From Allomuricauda sp. TY007 (GTDB taxonomy: Bacteria; Bacteroidota; Bacteroidia; Flavobacteriales; Flavobacteriaceae), in contig NZ_WUEG01000008.1 in the NCBI RefSeq assembly GCF_010468565.1, positions 62,001 through 126,000 of the forward strand: a stretch of 64,000 bases of DNA, read 5' to 3'. The position numbers were made by a program, and so were the translations under genes. Each line of letters begins with the position of its first letter. Within the stretch, counting starts at the first letter, position 1. This document shows positions 43,743 to 54,940 of this stretch, in pieces. A model generated the notes under the pieces. The model saw nothing but the letters and a program-made list of their open reading frames with translations, searched no databases and was not told where the DNA came from.

Positions 43743-44096
43743 TTAGAATTTTAGTCCTGCTTCCCTAGCTCCTTCAGCCAATGATTTTATTCTTCCGTGA
43801 TATAGGTTTCCTCCCCTATCAAAAGCTACGGCTTCAACACCAAGCTTAAGAGCTTTTTCAGCTATGGCCTTACCCACGTTGGTAGCTACCTCGGACTTTG
43901 TTCCTTTGGAGTCCACATCCTTATCTCTGGATGAAGCTGCCGCCAAAGTTACACCTTTATCGTCGTCAATCAACTGGGCGTATATTTCTTTATTGCTTCT
44001 GAATACAGACAACCTTGGTCTTGCTTCAGTTCCGAAGGATACTTTTCGTATTCTTCTTCGGATGCGTAATTTTCTTTCAGTCTTAGATAATCCCAT
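43743..44096 (-). CDS. rplR: 50S ribosomal protein L18
   Basis: 117 residues. Basic N terminus ([19 protein letters not shown]), [19 protein letters not shown] and the closing [20 protein letters not shown], which binds 5S rRNA. 11 bp behind rplF. Confidence 0.99.
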   Translation of the reverse strand: MGLSKTERKLRIRRRIRKVSFGTEARPRLSVFRSNKEIYAQLIDDDKGVTLAAASSRDKDVDSKGTKSEVATNVGKAIAEKALKLGVEAVAFDRGGNLYHGRIKSLAEGAREAGLKF

Positions 44097-44107
44097 AGTC
44101 TTAATTA

Positions 44108-44650
44108 TTAAGCTGATTTACCTGCTTTTCTTCTTAATTGCTCACCTACAAACTTCACACCTTTTCCTTTGTAAGGCTCTGGCTTACGGAAACCTCTGAT
44201 CTTAGCGGCTACCTGACCCACCAATTGTTTGTCGTGAGATGTTAGTTTTACGATAGGGTTTTTCCCTTTTTCGGAGATGGTCTCGATTTTTACTTCGGGA
44301 GCGATGTCCAGAACAATGTTGTGGGAGAACCCTAGGGCCAAATCCAATTTTTGTCCTTGGTTGCTGGCTCTGTAACCAACCCCTACAAGTTCCAATTCCT
44401 TTGTCCATCCATTGGTCACACCTTCTACCATATTATTGATAAGAGCGCGGTATAAACCATGCTTTGATTTGTGTTTATTGTCATCGGAAGGTCTTTCCAA
44501 AACAACGCTTCCGTCCTCGACTTTAATGTCAATCCCTGAAAACTCTTGGGTAAGTTCTCCCAATTTACCTTTTACAGTAACAACGGAATCTTTCACTTCT
44601 ATAGTGACTCCATCAGGAATTTTAACTGGACTGTTACCTATTCTTGACAT
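44108..44650 (-). CDS. rplF: 50S ribosomal protein L6
   Basis: 180 residues with two related domains: [20 protein letters not shown] in the first and the signature [20 protein letters not shown] near the C terminus. Sits near the factor-binding site. 19 bp behind rpsH. Confidence 0.99.
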   Translation of the reverse strand: MSRIGNSPVKIPDGVTIEVKDSVVTVKGKLGELTQEFSGIDIKVEDGSVVLERPSDDNKHKSKHGLYRALINNMVEGVTNGWTKELELVGVGYRASNQGQKLDLALGFSHNIVLDIAPEVKIETISEKGKNPIVKLTSHDKQLVGQVAAKIRGFRKPEPYKGKGVKFVGEQLRRKAGKSA

Positions 44651-44669
44651 TTTTCTTCTCTTTTCTCAA

Positions 44670-45068
44670 TTAATATACGTAGCACAATACCTCGCCACCT
44701 ACGTTCTCTTGCTGGGCCTGCTTACTCGTCATTACCCCATGAGAAGTAGAAACGATAGCGATTCCCAATCCATTCAACACTCTAGGCAAATCGTTAGAGT
44801 TTGAATACTTGCGCAGACCGGGCTTACTTACCCGCTGCAATTTTTTAATGATGGGCTCCTTGGTAAATTTATCGTACTTAAGGGCGATTTTGATGTTCCC
44901 TTGTACTTTGTCTTCCTCGAATTTATAGCTCAAAATATATCCTTGATCGAACAATATTTTGGTAATCTGTCTTTTTAGATTGGAACCGGGGATATCTACA
45001 ACCCTATGACCTGCCTTGCTGGCATTTCTCAATCTGGTCAAATAATCTGAAATTGGATCTGTAAGCAT
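44670..45068 (-). CDS. rpsH: 30S ribosomal protein S8
   Basis: 132 residues: DPISDYLTRLRNASKAGHRV at the start and GLGIAIVSTSHGVMTSKQAQ near the end, the rRNA-binding signature. In E. coli S8 represses the spc operon; no matching hairpin was searched for here. 18 bp behind rpsN. Confidence 0.99.
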   Translation of the reverse strand: MLTDPISDYLTRLRNASKAGHRVVDIPGSNLKRQITKILFDQGYILSYKFEEDKVQGNIKIALKYDKFTKEPIIKKLQRVSKPGLRKYSNSNDLPRVLNGLGIAIVSTSHGVMTSKQAQQENVGGEVLCYVY

Positions 45069-45086
45069 TTCTTTTCTTTATCTAAA

Positions 45087-45356
45087 TTACCAACTTGCCT
45101 TTTTAACTCCAGGAATCAAACCTTTGTTGGCCATTTCCCTGAACATAACCCTTGATATACCAAAAGTTCTCATGTAACCACGAGGTCTACCTGTTAGTTT
45201 ACAACGGTTCCTCATACGAACAGGAGAAGCATTCTTTGGCAACTTTTGCAAAGCCTCATAATCTCCCGCCTCTTTTAGAGCTTTTCTTTTCTCGGCGTAT
45301 TTCTCTACCATTTTAGCCCTTTTTCTTTCGCGGGCTTTCATTGATTCCTTGGCCAT
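45087..45356 (-). CDS. rpsN: 30S ribosomal protein S14 (zinc-free form)
   Basis: 89 residues, the longer cysteine-poor form: it has only one Cys, in [20 protein letters not shown], and lacks the CxxC...CxxC of the short zinc-binding type. Ends [10 protein letters not shown] as expected. 1 bp behind rplE. Confidence 0.99.
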   Translation of the reverse strand: MAKESMKARERKRAKMVEKYAEKRKALKEAGDYEALQKLPKNASPVRMRNRCKLTGRPRGYMRTFGISRVMFREMANKGLIPGVKKASW

Positions 45357-45357
45357 A

Positions 45358-45909
45358 CTAGTTCTTTTTAAAGGGTACTCCCAGTTCGGTTAACAATGAT
45401 TTTGCTTCTTTATCAGTTTCAGCGGAAGTAACGAACGTGATGTCCATTCCGTTGATCCTGTTGATTCTATCTATATTGATTTCTGGAAAGATGATTTGCT
45501 CGGTAACACCCAAATTGTAGTTACCTCTCCCGTCGAAACCAGTGGCTTTAACTCCAGAGAAATCACGCACCCTTGGGAGGGCACTGGTGATCAATCTATC
45601 CAAAAATTCGTACATGCGCTCACCTCTCAATGTCACTTTGGCACCAATCGGCATACCTTTTCTCAATTTAAAGGTTGCAACGTCTTTCTTTGAAAGCGTA
45701 GCTACTGCCTTTTGACCTGTGATATTGGTCAGCTCGTCCACGGCATGATCGATAAGCTTTTTATCTGAAACAGCGGCACCGACACCTCGGCTTACCACTA
45801 TTTTCTGCAACTTAGGAACCTGCATTACATTCTTGTAACCAAACTCTTCCGTTAGCGCCTTGATCACGCGCTCCTTATATTCTTGCTTTAATCTTGGAAT
45901 ATAACTCAT
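45358..45909 (-). CDS. rplE: 50S ribosomal protein L5
   Basis: 183 residues: [39 protein letters not shown] and the 5S rRNA-contact loop near [20 protein letters not shown]. 2 bp behind rplX. Confidence 0.99.
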   Translation of the reverse strand: MSYIPRLKQEYKERVIKALTEEFGYKNVMQVPKLQKIVVSRGVGAAVSDKKLIDHAVDELTNITGQKAVATLSKKDVATFKLRKGMPIGAKVTLRGERMYEFLDRLITSALPRVRDFSGVKATGFDGRGNYNLGVTEQIIFPEINIDRINRINGMDITFVTSAETDKEAKSLLTELGVPFKKN

Positions 45910-45911
45910 GA

Positions 45912-46223
45912 CTAAATTACTTCATTGGATTTTTTGGAAAACCTTACTTTTTTCCCGTCCCTTACTTCGTATCCAACACGTGTGGCATCGCCAGACTTTG
46001 GATCGATCAAGGAAAGATTGGAAATGTGTATTGGGGCTTCCTTTTTAGTTATGCCTCCTTGAGGATTGTTCGCACTTGGCTTTTCGTGTTTGGACACCTC
46101 ATTGACGCCTTCCACGATAGCTTTGTTCTTTTCACGGTCTACTTGAAGTACTTTACCTTCGCTGCCTTTGTGGTCTCCCGCAATGACTTTTACCGTATCC
46201 CCTGTTTTTATTTTCAACTTCAT
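45912..46223 (-). CDS. rplX: 50S ribosomal protein L24
   Basis: 103 residues from the ATG of [20 protein letters not shown], the KOW motif at the N terminus. An open frame continues 15 codons upstream, but overlaps the end of rplN and has no L24-like sequence. L24 starts 23S rRNA folding. Confidence 0.98.
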   Translation of the reverse strand: MKLKIKTGDTVKVIAGDHKGSEGKVLQVDREKNKAIVEGVNEVSKHEKPSANNPQGGITKKEAPIHISNLSLIDPKSGDATRVGYEVRDGKKVRFSKKSNEVI

Positions 46224-46239
46224 CTTTCTGATATTTCTT

Positions 46240-46608
46240 TTATAGCACTTCAGGCGCCAATGAAACAATCTTCATGAATTGTCTGTCCCTCAATTCTCTT
46301 GCAACAGGACCAAATACACGAGTTCCTCTCATCTCCCCAGTTGGGTTCAACAACACACATGCGTTATCGTCGAAACGGATGTAAGAACCGTCAGGTCTTC
46401 TCACTTCTTTCTTTGTTCTAACAACAACTGCTGTAGACACAGAACCTTTCTTTACAGTACCGTTTGGAGTAGCTTCTTTTACGGTAACAACGATTTTGTC
46501 ACCCAAGGAAGCGTATCTTCTCTTTGTTCCTCCTAGTACGCGGATGGTCAAAACTTCTTTTGCACCGGTATTGTCCGCAACTCTTAATCTTGATTCTTGC
46601 TGTACCAT
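46240..46608 (-). CDS. rplN: 50S ribosomal protein L14
   Basis: 122 residues: [20 protein letters not shown] at the start, then the [19 protein letters not shown] and [20 protein letters not shown] signatures. Forms an intersubunit bridge. 2 bp behind rpsQ. Confidence 0.99.
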   Translation of the reverse strand: MVQQESRLRVADNTGAKEVLTIRVLGGTKRRYASLGDKIVVTVKEATPNGTVKKGSVSTAVVVRTKKEVRRPDGSYIRFDDNACVLLNPTGEMRGTRVFGPVARELRDRQFMKIVSLAPEVL

Positions 46609-46610
46609 AA

Positions 46611-46868
46611 TTATTTAGCTCTTTCTAGGATTTCTACCAACCTCCAGCATTTTGTTTTGCTCAATGGTCGTGTTTCCATTATTTTAACGGTATCACCTTC
46701 GTTGCAATCGTTCTTCTCGTCGTGGGCAACATATTTCTTGGTCTTTAGAACGAACTTCCCGTACATGGGGTGCTTCATTCTTTTTACCTCAGAAACCACT
46801 ATCGATTTCTCCATTTTGTTGCTGGTAACAACGCCTATTCTTTCTTTTCTTAAATTTCTGTTTTCCAT
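46611..46868 (-). CDS. rpsQ: 30S ribosomal protein S17
   Basis: 85 residues, OB fold: [20 protein letters not shown] and the signature [20 protein letters not shown]. 13 bp behind rpmC. Confidence 0.99.
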   Translation of the reverse strand: MENRNLRKERIGVVTSNKMEKSIVVSEVKRMKHPMYGKFVLKTKKYVAHDEKNDCNEGDTVKIMETRPLSKTKCWRLVEILERAK

Positions 46869-46881
46869 AAGGCAGAACCGA

Positions 46882-47073
46882 TTATTGTAATTCCCTTTTA
46901 GTTAATTCAGTTGCAAGTCTTGCTACCGTCCTTCTAGTCTTTCTGATCTGTAAAGGATTTTCCAAAGGAGTAACAGCGTGTGCCATCTTTAAGTCGGCAT
47001 GCTGCTTTTTGAACTCGGTCAAACGCTCCTTTAGCTCTTCAATTGAAAGTTCTTTTATTTCTGATTGTCTCAT
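46882..47073 (-). CDS. rpmC: 50S ribosomal protein L29
   Basis: 63 residues from [20 protein letters not shown]; a four-codon longer frame exists upstream, but the chosen ATG matches family N termini. The two helices end with [19 protein letters not shown]. It lies at the tunnel exit. 19 bp behind rplP. Confidence 0.97.
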   Translation of the reverse strand: MRQSEIKELSIEELKERLTEFKKQHADLKMAHAVTPLENPLQIRKTRRTVARLATELTKRELQ

Positions 47074-47092
47074 CTTTCTTCTCAATTAAAAA

Positions 47093-47512
47093 TTAGGCGG
47101 AATAATCCCTTGCTACAACAAACTTGGTCTTTACCGGAAGTTTTTGTGCCGCAAGCCTCAAGGCTTCCTCAGCAATATCCTTTGGTACACCAGCAATCTC
47201 GAACATGATTCTACCTGGCTTCACCACGGCTACCCAATATTCCGGAGCACCTTTACCTTTACCCATACGAACCTCAAGAGGTTTTTTGGTGATAGGTTTG
47301 TCCGGGAATATTTTGATCCACAACTGACCTTGTCTCTTCATGTATCTTGTCGCAGCGATACGTGCAGCCTCTATCTGACGGGCAGTAATGAAGTGCGAAT
47401 CCATGGACTTGATACCGAACATTCCATTGGAAAGTTGGTGCCCTCTCTGAGAGTTCCCCTTCATACGCCCTTTCTGGGCCTTACGAAATTTTGTTCTTTT
47501 TGGCTGTAACAT
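47093..47512 (-). CDS. rplP: 50S ribosomal protein L16
   Basis: 139 residues: [40 protein letters not shown] and the conserved [21 protein letters not shown]16 helps position A-site tRNA. 19 bp behind rpsC. Confidence 0.99.
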   Translation of the reverse strand: MLQPKRTKFRKAQKGRMKGNSQRGHQLSNGMFGIKSMDSHFITARQIEAARIAATRYMKRQGQLWIKIFPDKPITKKPLEVRMGKGKGAPEYWVAVVKPGRIMFEIAGVPKDIAEEALRLAAQKLPVKTKFVVARDYSA

Positions 47513-47531
47513 TTTACCTTACTTTATCTTA

Positions 47532-48242
47532 TTACTTTCTACGACGGGATTTCTTGTTATCCTTGCCGCCTTTTCCTTGACTCTTGCTCAATCCTACCAA
47601 TGGGGAAAGCTCTCTTTTACCGTAAACCTCTCCTTTCATGATCCATACCTTTACGCCCAATCTACCATAGGTAGTGTGAGCTTCGTGCAAGGCATAGTCC
47701 ACATCTGCACGAAAAGTAGACAATGGAATCCTTCCTTCTTTGTAAGATTCGGAACGTGCCATCTCAGCGCCGTTCAAACGTCCGGAAATCTGAATCTTGA
47801 TACCTTCGGCATTCATACGCATTGCTGCTGCAATGGCCATTTTGATGGCTCTTCTGTATGAAATTCTGCTTTCAATTTGTCTTGCAACACTTGCAGCTAC
47901 CAAATTAGCATCAAGCTCAGGTCTCTTAATTTCATGAATATTGATCTGAACCTCTTTGTTGGTGATCTTCTTAAGCTCTTCCTTAAGTTTATCTACCTCT
48001 TGACCTCCTTTACCAATGATGATACCAGGTCTGGACGTGGTAATGGTAATGGTAATCAGTTTTAAGGTTCTTTCTATAATAACTCTAGATACGCTAGCTT
48101 TTGCTAAACGCGCATATAGGTATTTTCTGATCTTATCGTCTTCAGCCAGTTTGTCGCCGTAATCATTTCCTCCGTACCAGTTGGATTCCCATCCTCTGAT
48201 AATTCCTAAGCGATTTCCTATTGGATTGGTCTTCTGTCCCAT
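47532..48242 (-). CDS. rpsC: 30S ribosomal protein S3
   Basis: 236 residues. KH domain around [20 protein letters not shown], then the C-terminal signature [20 protein letters not shown] and [20 protein letters not shown]. Its lysine/arginine tail binds mRNA at the entry helicase site. 9 bp behind rplV. Confidence 0.99.
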   Translation of the reverse strand: MGQKTNPIGNRLGIIRGWESNWYGGNDYGDKLAEDDKIRKYLYARLAKASVSRVIIERTLKLITITITTSRPGIIIGKGGQEVDKLKEELKKITNKEVQINIHEIKRPELDANLVAASVARQIESRISYRRAIKMAIAAAMRMNAEGIKIQISGRLNGAEMARSESYKEGRIPLSTFRADVDYALHEAHTTYGRLGVKVWIMKGEVYGKRELSPLVGLSKSQGKGGKDNKKSRRRK

Positions 48243-48251
48243 ATTATTCTT

Positions 48252-48659
48252 CTAGCTTTGAACGTTGTTATTGGCCTCCAAAATCATGGTAACATGATTG
48301 GAACGTTTTCTGATTCTATGTGCCCTACCTTGTGGAGCTGGTCGCAATCTCTTCAACATGGTTCCACCGTCCACACGGATTTCCTTGATGTAAAGATCTG
48401 CAGCCTCGATATCTGCACCTTCATTTTTAGCTTCCCAGTTAGCAATTGCGGAAAGTAAAAGTTTTTCCAACTTTCTGGACGCTTCTTTAGGGTTGAACCT
48501 AAGGGTTGCCAATGCCATCTCAATTTGCTTACCTCTTACCAAGTCAGCGACCAAACGCATTTTTCTTGGAGAAGTTGGACAATTGTTAAGCTTTGCAATA
48601 GCAAGTTGCTTCTTCTCTTCTTTTAACCTTTCGGCCATTTCTCTTTTACGAACTCCCAT
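48252..48659 (-). CDS. rplV: 50S ribosomal protein L22
   Basis: 135 residues: NNCPTSPRKMRLVADLVRGK and the tunnel beta-hairpin region TMLKRLRPAPQGRAHRIRKR. The N terminus is slightly longer than in E. coli. 7 bp behind rpsS. Confidence 0.99.
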   Translation of the reverse strand: MGVRKREMAERLKEEKKQLAIAKLNNCPTSPRKMRLVADLVRGKQIEMALATLRFNPKEASRKLEKLLLSAIANWEAKNEGADIEAADLYIKEIRVDGGTMLKRLRPAPQGRAHRIRKRSNHVTMILEANNNVQS

Positions 48660-48666
48660 AGCTTAC

Positions 48667-48945
48667 TTACTTTTTACCTTTGTTTTTAGCCCCTGCATGA
48701 CCCCTAAAAGATCTTGTAGGTGAAAATTCCCCAAGTTTGTGACCTACCATGTTTTCAGTAACGAAAACGGGAACAAATTGTCTACCGTTGTGCACTGCGA
48801 TGGTTTGCCCAACAAAGTCTGGCGTTATCATAGAGGCTCTAGACCACGTTTTGATAACTGATTTTTTACCTGATTCTATATTGGCCTGGACTTTTTTCTC
48901 CAGACTAAAATGAACGTATGGTCCTTTTTTTAACGAACGTGCCAT
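48667..48945 (-). CDS. rpsS: 30S ribosomal protein S19
   Basis: 92 residues: [20 protein letters not shown], then [20 protein letters not shown] with [14 protein letters not shown]. Sits in the 30S head. 11 bp behind rplB. Confidence 0.99.
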   Translation of the reverse strand: MARSLKKGPYVHFSLEKKVQANIESGKKSVIKTWSRASMITPDFVGQTIAVHNGRQFVPVFVTENMVGHKLGEFSPTRSFRGHAGAKNKGKK

Positions 48946-48956
48946 TTACTTTTCTT

Positions 48957-49781
48957 TTATTTCTTTCTACGTTCTATGATATATCTATTGGTGTCCTTAG
49001 TTCTAGAACGTGTTCTGAATCCTTTAGCAGGAATACCGTTCTTAGATCTTGGATGACCTCCTGAAGCCCTACCTTCACCACCACCCATTGGGTGATCAAC
49101 AGGATTCATAGCTACTGGTCTAGTTCTCGGTCTTCTACCCAACCATCTGCTTCTACCGGCTTTACCGGAAACTAGCAATTGGTGGTCAGAGTTGGAAACT
49201 GCTCCAATCGTAGCCAAACAAGTGGCCAAAACCATTCTTGTTTCACCAGAAGGCAATTTCAAGGTCACGAACTTACCGTCTTTTGCCATCAACTGGGCAA
49301 AAGTTCCAGCACTACGTGCCATAATAGCTCCTTGACCAGGTCTCAATTCTATACAAGACACAACAGTACCCAACGGAATTTCACCCAACGGTAGTGCATT
49401 TCCAATCTCAGGGGCAGATCCAGCTCCAGACTTGATTGTCTGACTTACCTGCAATCCGTTTTGGGCAACTACATATCTTTTTTCACCATCCTTGTATTCT
49501 ACCAAGGCGATAAATGCAGTTCTATTGGGATCGTACTGGATAGAAACCACAGTAGCTTCCACTCCTTGTTTATCCCTTTTGAAATCGATGATTCGATATC
49601 TTCTTTTGTGACCGCCACCTTTATGGCGCATGGTCATCTTTCCTTGACTGTTCCTACCACCTGTCTTTTTGATCGGAGCAAGCAAGCTTTTCTCCGGCTT
49701 ATCAGTAGTAATCGCGTCAAATCCGTTTACTACTCTAAAACGCTGACCAGGGGTTATCGGTTTTAATTTTCTAACTGACAT
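48957..49781 (-). CDS. rplB: 50S ribosomal protein L2
   Basis: 274 residues. [20 protein letters not shown] marks the RNA-binding half; the conserved peptidyl-transferase-proximal sequence is [20 protein letters not shown]. Complete and normal length. 9 bp behind rplW. Confidence 0.99.
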   Translation of the reverse strand: MSVRKLKPITPGQRFRVVNGFDAITTDKPEKSLLAPIKKTGGRNSQGKMTMRHKGGGHKRRYRIIDFKRDKQGVEATVVSIQYDPNRTAFIALVEYKDGEKRYVVAQNGLQVSQTIKSGAGSAPEIGNALPLGEIPLGTVVSCIELRPGQGAIMARSAGTFAQLMAKDGKFVTLKLPSGETRMVLATCLATIGAVSNSDHQLLVSGKAGRSRWLGRRPRTRPVAMNPVDHPMGGGEGRASGGHPRSKNGIPAKGFRTRSRTKDTNRYIIERRKK

Positions 49782-49790
49782 TTCTCGTCT

Positions 49791-50081
49791 TTATAGATTA
49801 CTGTAAAAATCAATAATATCACCTTCAGCCACATCAACGATTGCTTTCTTGATTGCATTCGTCTTACCGTGCTGAATTCCGGTTTTTGTATAACGACTCT
49901 TACGCGTTGGGCCATAGTTCATGGTTCTTACCTTTTCAACAGAAACACCATAAGTAGCCTCTACCGCTTCCTTGATCTCCAACTTATTAGCAGTTGGATT
50001 TACAAAGAATCCGTAGCGATTGAAAAGCTCGCTATCAGCGGTCATTTTTTCCGTAATGATCGGTTTAATCAACACACTCAT
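49791..50081 (-). CDS. rplW: 50S ribosomal protein L23
   Basis: 96 residues: SVLIKPIITEKMTADSELFN, FFVNPTANKLEIKEAVEATY and the loop RTMNYGPTRKSRYTKTGIQH. Docking site for Ffh and trigger factor at the tunnel exit. 7 bp behind rplD. Confidence 0.99.
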   Translation of the reverse strand: MSVLIKPIITEKMTADSELFNRYGFFVNPTANKLEIKEAVEATYGVSVEKVRTMNYGPTRKSRYTKTGIQHGKTNAIKKAIVDVAEGDIIDFYSNL

Positions 50082-50088
50082 GATACTT

Positions 50089-50718
50089 TTATTTCTTTAG
50101 GTTCGATTCAATTCCTTCCAAAGCGCTTTCGGTCAATACTAAACTTGTTGCATTAACAATTTTGTAAGTATTTAATTCTGAGCCTGTTACAACTTCGGAG
50201 CGTTCCAAATTACGCGACGACAAATATACGTTATTATTTGAATCGCCCAACACAATAAGGGACTTTTTATTTTCTATTCCCAAGGAAGACAAGAAATTAA
50301 CGAAGTCCTTGGTTTTTGGAGCTTCAAAATTGAAGTCTTCCACAACCATTATAGATTTCTCTTTGGACTTTAAGCTCAAGGCAGATTTTCTGGCCAATCG
50401 CTTCATGTTCTTGTTCAACTTTTGGGTGTAATCCTTTGGTCTTGGACCAAAGATTCTACCACCACCTCTAAATATTGGTGATTTAATACTACCGGCCCTT
50501 GCGGTACCAGTACCTTTTTGTTTTTTGATCTTTCTGGTACTACCAGCGATCTCTGCTCTTTCTTTGGCTTTGTGCGTTCCTTGTCTCTGATGGGCCAAGT
50601 ACTGCTTTACATCCAAATAAATAGCGTGCTCGTTAGGCTCTATGGCGAAAACATCGTCAGAAAGGTCTACCTTTCTACCTGTTTCTTTTCCTTTGATATC
50701 TAAAACTGCAACCTTCAT
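50089..50718 (-). CDS. rplD: 50S ribosomal protein L4
   Basis: 209 residues. The tunnel loop is [20 protein letters not shown] with [40 protein letters not shown] belongs to the globular part. In E. coli L4 autoregulates the S10 operon. Its ATG shares one base with the rplC stop codon (TAATG). Confidence 0.99.
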   Translation of the reverse strand: MKVAVLDIKGKETGRKVDLSDDVFAIEPNEHAIYLDVKQYLAHQRQGTHKAKERAEIAGSTRKIKKQKGTGTARAGSIKSPIFRGGGRIFGPRPKDYTQKLNKNMKRLARKSALSLKSKEKSIMVVEDFNFEAPKTKDFVNFLSSLGIENKKSLIVLGDSNNNVYLSSRNLERSEVVTGSELNTYKIVNATSLVLTESALEGIESNLKK

Positions 50719-51335
50719 TACTTCTCAATTGTTACGTAAGCATTCTTATGACCTGGAACACATCCTTTAACTACCAAAAGATTTTTCTCAGGAACCACTT
50801 TCAATACTCTCAAGTTTTGAACTGTCACTCTTTCACCACCCATTCTACCGGCCATTCGCATACCTTTCACAACTTTGGAAGGGTAAGATGCAGCACCGAT
50901 GGAACCTGGGGCTCTCAACCTGTTGTGCTGACCGTGGGTCGCTTGACCAACTCCACCGAAACCATGGCGTTTTACAACACCTTGGAATCCTTTTCCTTTT
51001 GATGTACCAATGACATCAACAAACTCTCCTTCTACAAAAAGGTCAACACCTACGGTGTCTCCCAATTTGAATTCACCTTCAAACCCCTGGAACTCAACGA
51101 CTTTCTTTTTTGGAGAAGCACCTGCTTTTTTGTAGTGACCTGTTTCGGCCTTATTAGCACGTTTTTCTGCCTTGTCATCGAAACCTAGTTGAAGGGCACT
51201 GTACCCGTCTACCTCTTCGGTTCTGACTTGGGTAACCACGCATGGCCCAGCTTCCAATACGGTACATGGAACGTTCTTTCCATTCTCGTCGAAAATGCTG
51301 GTCATACCGATTTTCTTACCTATTAACCCAGACAT
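50718..51335 (-). CDS. rplC: 50S ribosomal protein L3
   Basis: 205 residues: [20 protein letters not shown] and the signature [20 protein letters not shown] with [21 protein letters not shown] 238-bp gap separates it from rpsJ, the only large break in the S10 cluster; see the repeat and hairpin entries there. Confidence 0.99.
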   Translation of the reverse strand: MSGLIGKKIGMTSIFDENGKNVPCTVLEAGPCVVTQVRTEEVDGYSALQLGFDDKAEKRANKAETGHYKKAGASPKKKVVEFQGFEGEFKLGDTVGVDLFVEGEFVDVIGTSKGKGFQGVVKRHGFGGVGQATHGQHNRLRAPGSIGAASYPSKVVKGMRMAGRMGGERVTVQNLRVLKVVPEKNLLVVKGCVPGHKNAYVTIEK

Positions 51336-51395
51336 ATTTAATTAATTAACAATTATTTACTTTTTATAACTCCGCCAATTTCTTGGCAAAAAAAT

Positions 51396-51425
51396 TGGGT
51401 CAAGAAAATATTCTGTTCTGACCCA
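51396..51425 (-). terminator. Terminator-like hairpin between rpsJ and rplC (possible attenuator)
   Basis: TGGGTCA pairs with TGACCCA across a 16-base loop; on the transcribed strand an A and seven T residues follow, and the plus side also shows a T run. It lies inside an operon that must be read through, so partial termination or an attenuator role is likely. A second hairpin, GCCAA/TTGGC (51374-51387), lies just downstream. Confidence 0.5.
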
Positions 51426-51573
51426 GATTTTTTTCTTTCACCGTTTTTCCCGGACCGTCGTTCGGGACATGTCTATGCTGAACTTGTTTCATCATCTCTT
51501 TATTGAGACACTTCGACTTCGCTCAGTGTTTGTTCGGCTAAAACTTTCTGTAAACCAGAAAGCCAAGTCCTCA
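51426..51573. repeat. REP-like palindromes inside the S10 operon
   Basis: Between the terminator-like hairpin and rpsJ lie units of the window-wide family: CCCGGACCGTCGTTCGGGAC, ATGCTGAACTTGTTTCATCA and ACACTTCGACTTCGCTCAGT. The arrangement (facing units joined by a short spacer) resembles that at 5483-5566. No gene was found. Confidence 0.7.
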
Positions 51574-51879
51574 TCAAACTTTGATCTCAACCTCCACTCC
51601 ACTTGGAAGTTCCAACTTCATAAGGGCGTCGATGGTTTTTGATGAAGAGCTGTAAATATCCAATAATCTCTTGTAAGAGCTCAATTGGAACTGCTCCCTC
51701 GATTTTTTGTTCACGTGGGGCGAACGCAAAACCGTAAATATCTTTTTGCGTGTTGGCAATGGAATTGGTCCAGTTACCACAGCACCTGTTGTTTTTACTG
51801 TCTTCACGATCTTCTCAGCAGATTTGTCCACCAAATTGTGATCGTAAGATTTCAATTTTATTCTAATTTTTTGACTCAT
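51574..51879 (-). CDS. rpsJ: 30S ribosomal protein S10
   Basis: 101 residues: [20 protein letters not shown] and the signature [20 protein letters not shown] in slightly variant form ([16 protein letters not shown]). Also the NusE antitermination factor. 12 bp behind fusA, so it is transcribed with the str genes. Confidence 0.99.
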   Translation of the reverse strand: MSQKIRIKLKSYDHNLVDKSAEKIVKTVKTTGAVVTGPIPLPTRKKIFTVLRSPHVNKKSREQFQLSSYKRLLDIYSSSSKTIDALMKLELPSGVEVEIKV

Positions 51880-51891
51880 CTTGCTGAAAAA

Positions 51892-54018
51892 TTAAGCGGT
51901 TACTCCTTTAGCTGCTTTGATTACTTCCTCCGCAATATTGGAAGGTGTATCTGCATAGTGTGAAAATTCCATTGTGGATGTTGCCCTACCTGAAGACAAT
52001 GTCCTCAAGGAAGTAACATAACCAAACATTTCCGATAGTGGCACTTCAGCCTTAATAACCTTGGCCCCTGCTCTATCCGACATGCTGTTTACCTGTCCCC
52101 TTCTACGGTTCAAATCACCAACAATGTCACCCATGTTTTCTTCTGGAGTAAGTACCTCCAACTTCATAATTGGCTCCATAATTACCGCTTTCGCTTTTTT
52201 GGCAGCAACCTTGTAACCCAATTTTGCAGCAAGTTCGAAAGAAAGTTGGTCGGAATCCACTGGGTGGAAAGAACCATCTTTAAGGGTAATTTTCATGGAA
52301 TCCATTTCGAACCCTGCCAAAGGACCATTTTTCATAGCCTCTTTGAATCCTTTCTCAACGGATGGGATAAATTCTTTAGGAATATTACCACCTTTGATCA
52401 CATTAACAAACTCCAGTCCGGATTTACCTTCTTCAGCTGGCTCCATAGTAAATACGATATCCGCAAATTTACCACGACCACCTGTCTGCTTTTTGTATGT
52501 TTCCCTGTGATCGGCTGTTCCGGTAATAGCTTCTTTGTACTCTACCTGAGGTTGACCCTGGTTAACATCAACCTTAAACTCACGCTTTAAACGATCACAA
52601 ATAATATCCAAGTGAAGCTCGCCCATACCAGAAATAATGGTCTGACCTGATGCTTCGTCTGTTTTTACCTGAAAGGTTGGATCCTCTTCGGCCAATTTTG
52701 CCAAAGCCATACCTAATTTATCAACATCGGCCTTTGTTTTAGGCTCTACTGCGATACCGATTACAGGATCAGGGAAGTCCATACTCTCCAATACGATCGG
52801 AGCGTTTTCAGCGGACATGGTATCCCCAGTCTTGATATCTTTAAATCCAACGGCTGCACCAATATCTCCAGCCTCAATATAATCTATAGAGTTTTGTTTG
52901 TTGGAATGCATTTGGTAGATACGTGAAATACGTTCTTTTTTACCTGAACGGTTATTCAAAATGTATGAACCTGCATCCAAACGACCAGAATACGCTCTAA
53001 AGAATGCCAAACGACCTACAAATGGATCGGTTGCAATTTTAAAGGCAAGTGCCGCAAAAGGCTCTTTTGGATCTGGTTTTCTTGTGATTGATTCACCGGT
53101 TTCGGGATGAACACCTACAATATCATCTTTATCCAAAGGTGATGGTAAGTAACGGCAAACTGCATCCAACAAGAATTGAACTCCTTTATTTTTAAAGGAA
53201 GAACCACAAATCATAGGAATAATAGCCCTATCCATAACGGCTGCACGTAAAGCGGCGTGTACTTCATCTTCGGTAATGGAATCTTCATCTTCGAAGAATT
53301 TTTCCATCAACTCCTCGTCATATTCGGCAACAGCCTCAATTAAAGCAGCTCTGTACTCCTTAACTTCAGCCTTCATTTCTTCAGGAATATCAACAACATC
53401 AAAAGTAGAACCGAAGTTATCTTCGTGCCACACAACAGCTCTGTTCTTGGCCAAGTCAACGATCCCCTTAAAGTCAGCCTCATCACCAATTGGCAACACA
53501 ATCGGCACTGCATTGGAACCCAACATCTCACGAACCTGCTTACACACGTTCAAGAAGTTAGAGCCTTGACGATCCATTTTGTTTACGAACCCGATTCTTG
53601 GCACTTTATAGTTATCGGCCAATCTCCAGTTGGTTTCGGATTGAGGTTCAACACCATCAACGGCACTGAACAAGAAAACCAATCCATCCAACACACGAAG
53701 AGAACGGTTTACCTCAACCGTAAAATCAACGTGTCCGGGAGTATCGATAATGTTAAAGTGATAATCCTTTGTATCCGGCAATGCTTGCGCGTTCTCCATT
53801 GGGAACTTCCAAGTACATGTTGTAGCCGCAGAAGTAATGGTAATACCACGCTCTTGCTCTTGCTCCATCCAGTCCATGGTGGCCGCACCATCGTGCACCT
53901 CCCCAATTTTATGACTCACACCTGTATAGAAAAGAATACGCTCTGTAGTAGTTGTCTTTCCAGCATCAATGTGAGCTGCAATACCTATATTCCTTGTATA
54001 TTTTAAATCTCTTCCCAT
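51892..54018 (-). CDS. fusA: Elongation factor G
   Basis: 708 residues; the GTPase that drives translocation. G1 [20 protein letters not shown], switch sequence [13 protein letters not shown]3 [13 protein letters not shown]4 VNKMDR. Domains II-V complete, with the domain-IV tip near [14 protein letters not shown]. 8 bp behind rpsG. Confidence 0.99.
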   Translation of the reverse strand: MGRDLKYTRNIGIAAHIDAGKTTTTERILFYTGVSHKIGEVHDGAATMDWMEQEQERGITITSAATTCTWKFPMENAQALPDTKDYHFNIIDTPGHVDFTVEVNRSLRVLDGLVFLFSAVDGVEPQSETNWRLADNYKVPRIGFVNKMDRQGSNFLNVCKQVREMLGSNAVPIVLPIGDEADFKGIVDLAKNRAVVWHEDNFGSTFDVVDIPEEMKAEVKEYRAALIEAVAEYDEELMEKFFEDEDSITEDEVHAALRAAVMDRAIIPMICGSSFKNKGVQFLLDAVCRYLPSPLDKDDIVGVHPETGESITRKPDPKEPFAALAFKIATDPFVGRLAFFRAYSGRLDAGSYILNNRSGKKERISRIYQMHSNKQNSIDYIEAGDIGAAVGFKDIKTGDTMSAENAPIVLESMDFPDPVIGIAVEPKTKADVDKLGMALAKLAEEDPTFQVKTDEASGQTIISGMGELHLDIICDRLKREFKVDVNQGQPQVEYKEAITGTADHRETYKKQTGGRGKFADIVFTMEPAEEGKSGLEFVNVIKGGNIPKEFIPSVEKGFKEAMKNGPLAGFEMDSMKITLKDGSFHPVDSDQLSFELAAKLGYKVAAKKAKAVIMEPIMKLEVLTPEENMGDIVGDLNRRRGQVNSMSDRAGAKVIKAEVPLSEMFGYVTSLRTLSSGRATSTMEFSHYADTPSNIAEEVIKAAKGVTA

Positions 54019-54026
54019 TGTATTGT

Positions 54027-54503
54027 TTAGAATCTAAAGTGTGAGAACGCTTTATTGGCCTCGGCCATTTTGTGTGTATCTACTCTTTTCTTCACTGCCG
54101 CACCCTCTTCTTTGGCCGCCGCTAAAATCTCAGCCGCCAATTTTTGCGCCATGGATTTTTCGTTACGCTTTCTTGAAAAACTGATCAACCATTTCATGGC
54201 AGTGGATATCTTTCTATCTGGACGAATCTGCATTGGAATCTGAAATGTTGCACCACCCACTCTTCTACTTCTAACCTCAACGTGTGGCATAACATTGGAA
54301 AGAGCATCTTTCCAAAGTTCCAATCCGGTTTTTTCTTCGTCAGTATTTTTCTCATCAACGATTTCTATTGCATCATAGAATATCTTGAACGCAATTGACT
54401 TCTTACCATCCCACATCATCATGTTCACAAAACGCGTAACAAGTTGATCGTTAAATTTTGGATCTGGTAATAAAGGTCTCTTTTTTGCCTGCTTTTTTCT
54501 CAT
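54027..54503 (-). CDS. rpsG: 30S ribosomal protein S7
   Basis: 158 residues: [20 protein letters not shown], then the signature [13 protein letters not shown] and [20 protein letters not shown]. Nucleates the 30S head. 19 bp behind rpsL. Confidence 0.99.
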   Translation of the reverse strand: MRKKQAKKRPLLPDPKFNDQLVTRFVNMMMWDGKKSIAFKIFYDAIEIVDEKNTDEEKTGLELWKDALSNVMPHVEVRSRRVGGATFQIPMQIRPDRKISTAMKWLISFSRKRNEKSMAQKLAAEILAAAKEEGAAVKKRVDTHKMAEANKAFSHFRF

Positions 54504-54522
54504 CTCTCTTTCTTAAAAATGA

Positions 54523-54897
54523 TTAATTTTTAGGACGCTTTGCACCATACTTAGATCGTCGTTGCGTTCTTCCCGCAACACCTGCGGTATCCAAAGCACC
54601 GCGAACGATATGATATCGCACACCAGGCAAATCCTTTACTCTTCCGCCCCTTACCAATACTATCGAGTGCTCTTGGAGGTTGTGTCCTTCTCCAGGGATG
54701 TATGCGTTCACCTCTTTACCATTGGTCAACCTTACCCTTGCAACTTTACGCATTGCAGAGTTTGGTTTTTTTGGTGTAGTAGTGTAAACACGTGTACAAA
54801 CCCCTCTCCTTTGAGGACACGAATCCAAAGCAGCCGATTTACTCTTCTTGGTAATCGTGGCCCTTCCTTTTCGTACTAATTGTGAAATTGTTGGCAT
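54523..54897 (-). CDS. rpsL: 30S ribosomal protein S12
   Basis: 124 residues: [39 protein letters not shown] and [19 protein letters not shown]. Both lysines that change in streptomycin-resistant mutants (PKKPNSA and RVKDLPG) are wild type. First gene of the operon, with a clear promoter upstream. Confidence 0.99.
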   Translation of the reverse strand: MPTISQLVRKGRATITKKSKSAALDSCPQRRGVCTRVYTTTPKKPNSAMRKVARVRLTNGKEVNAYIPGEGHNLQEHSIVLVRGGRVKDLPGVRYHIVRGALDTAGVAGRTQRRSKYGAKRPKN

Positions 54898-54922
54898 TAA
54901 ATTCCTTTTAAAAACTAAATAA

Positions 54923-54937
54923 CCCTCATTTTGAGGG
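54923..54937 (-). promoter_or_regulatory. Hairpin at the predicted 5' end of the rpsL mRNA
   Basis: CCCTCA and TGAGGG form a 6-bp stem with a 3-base loop. From the promoter position the transcript should begin within or just before this hairpin, giving a protected or regulated 5' end about 25 bases before the rpsL ATG. Confidence 0.5.
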
Positions 54938-54940
54938 CTG

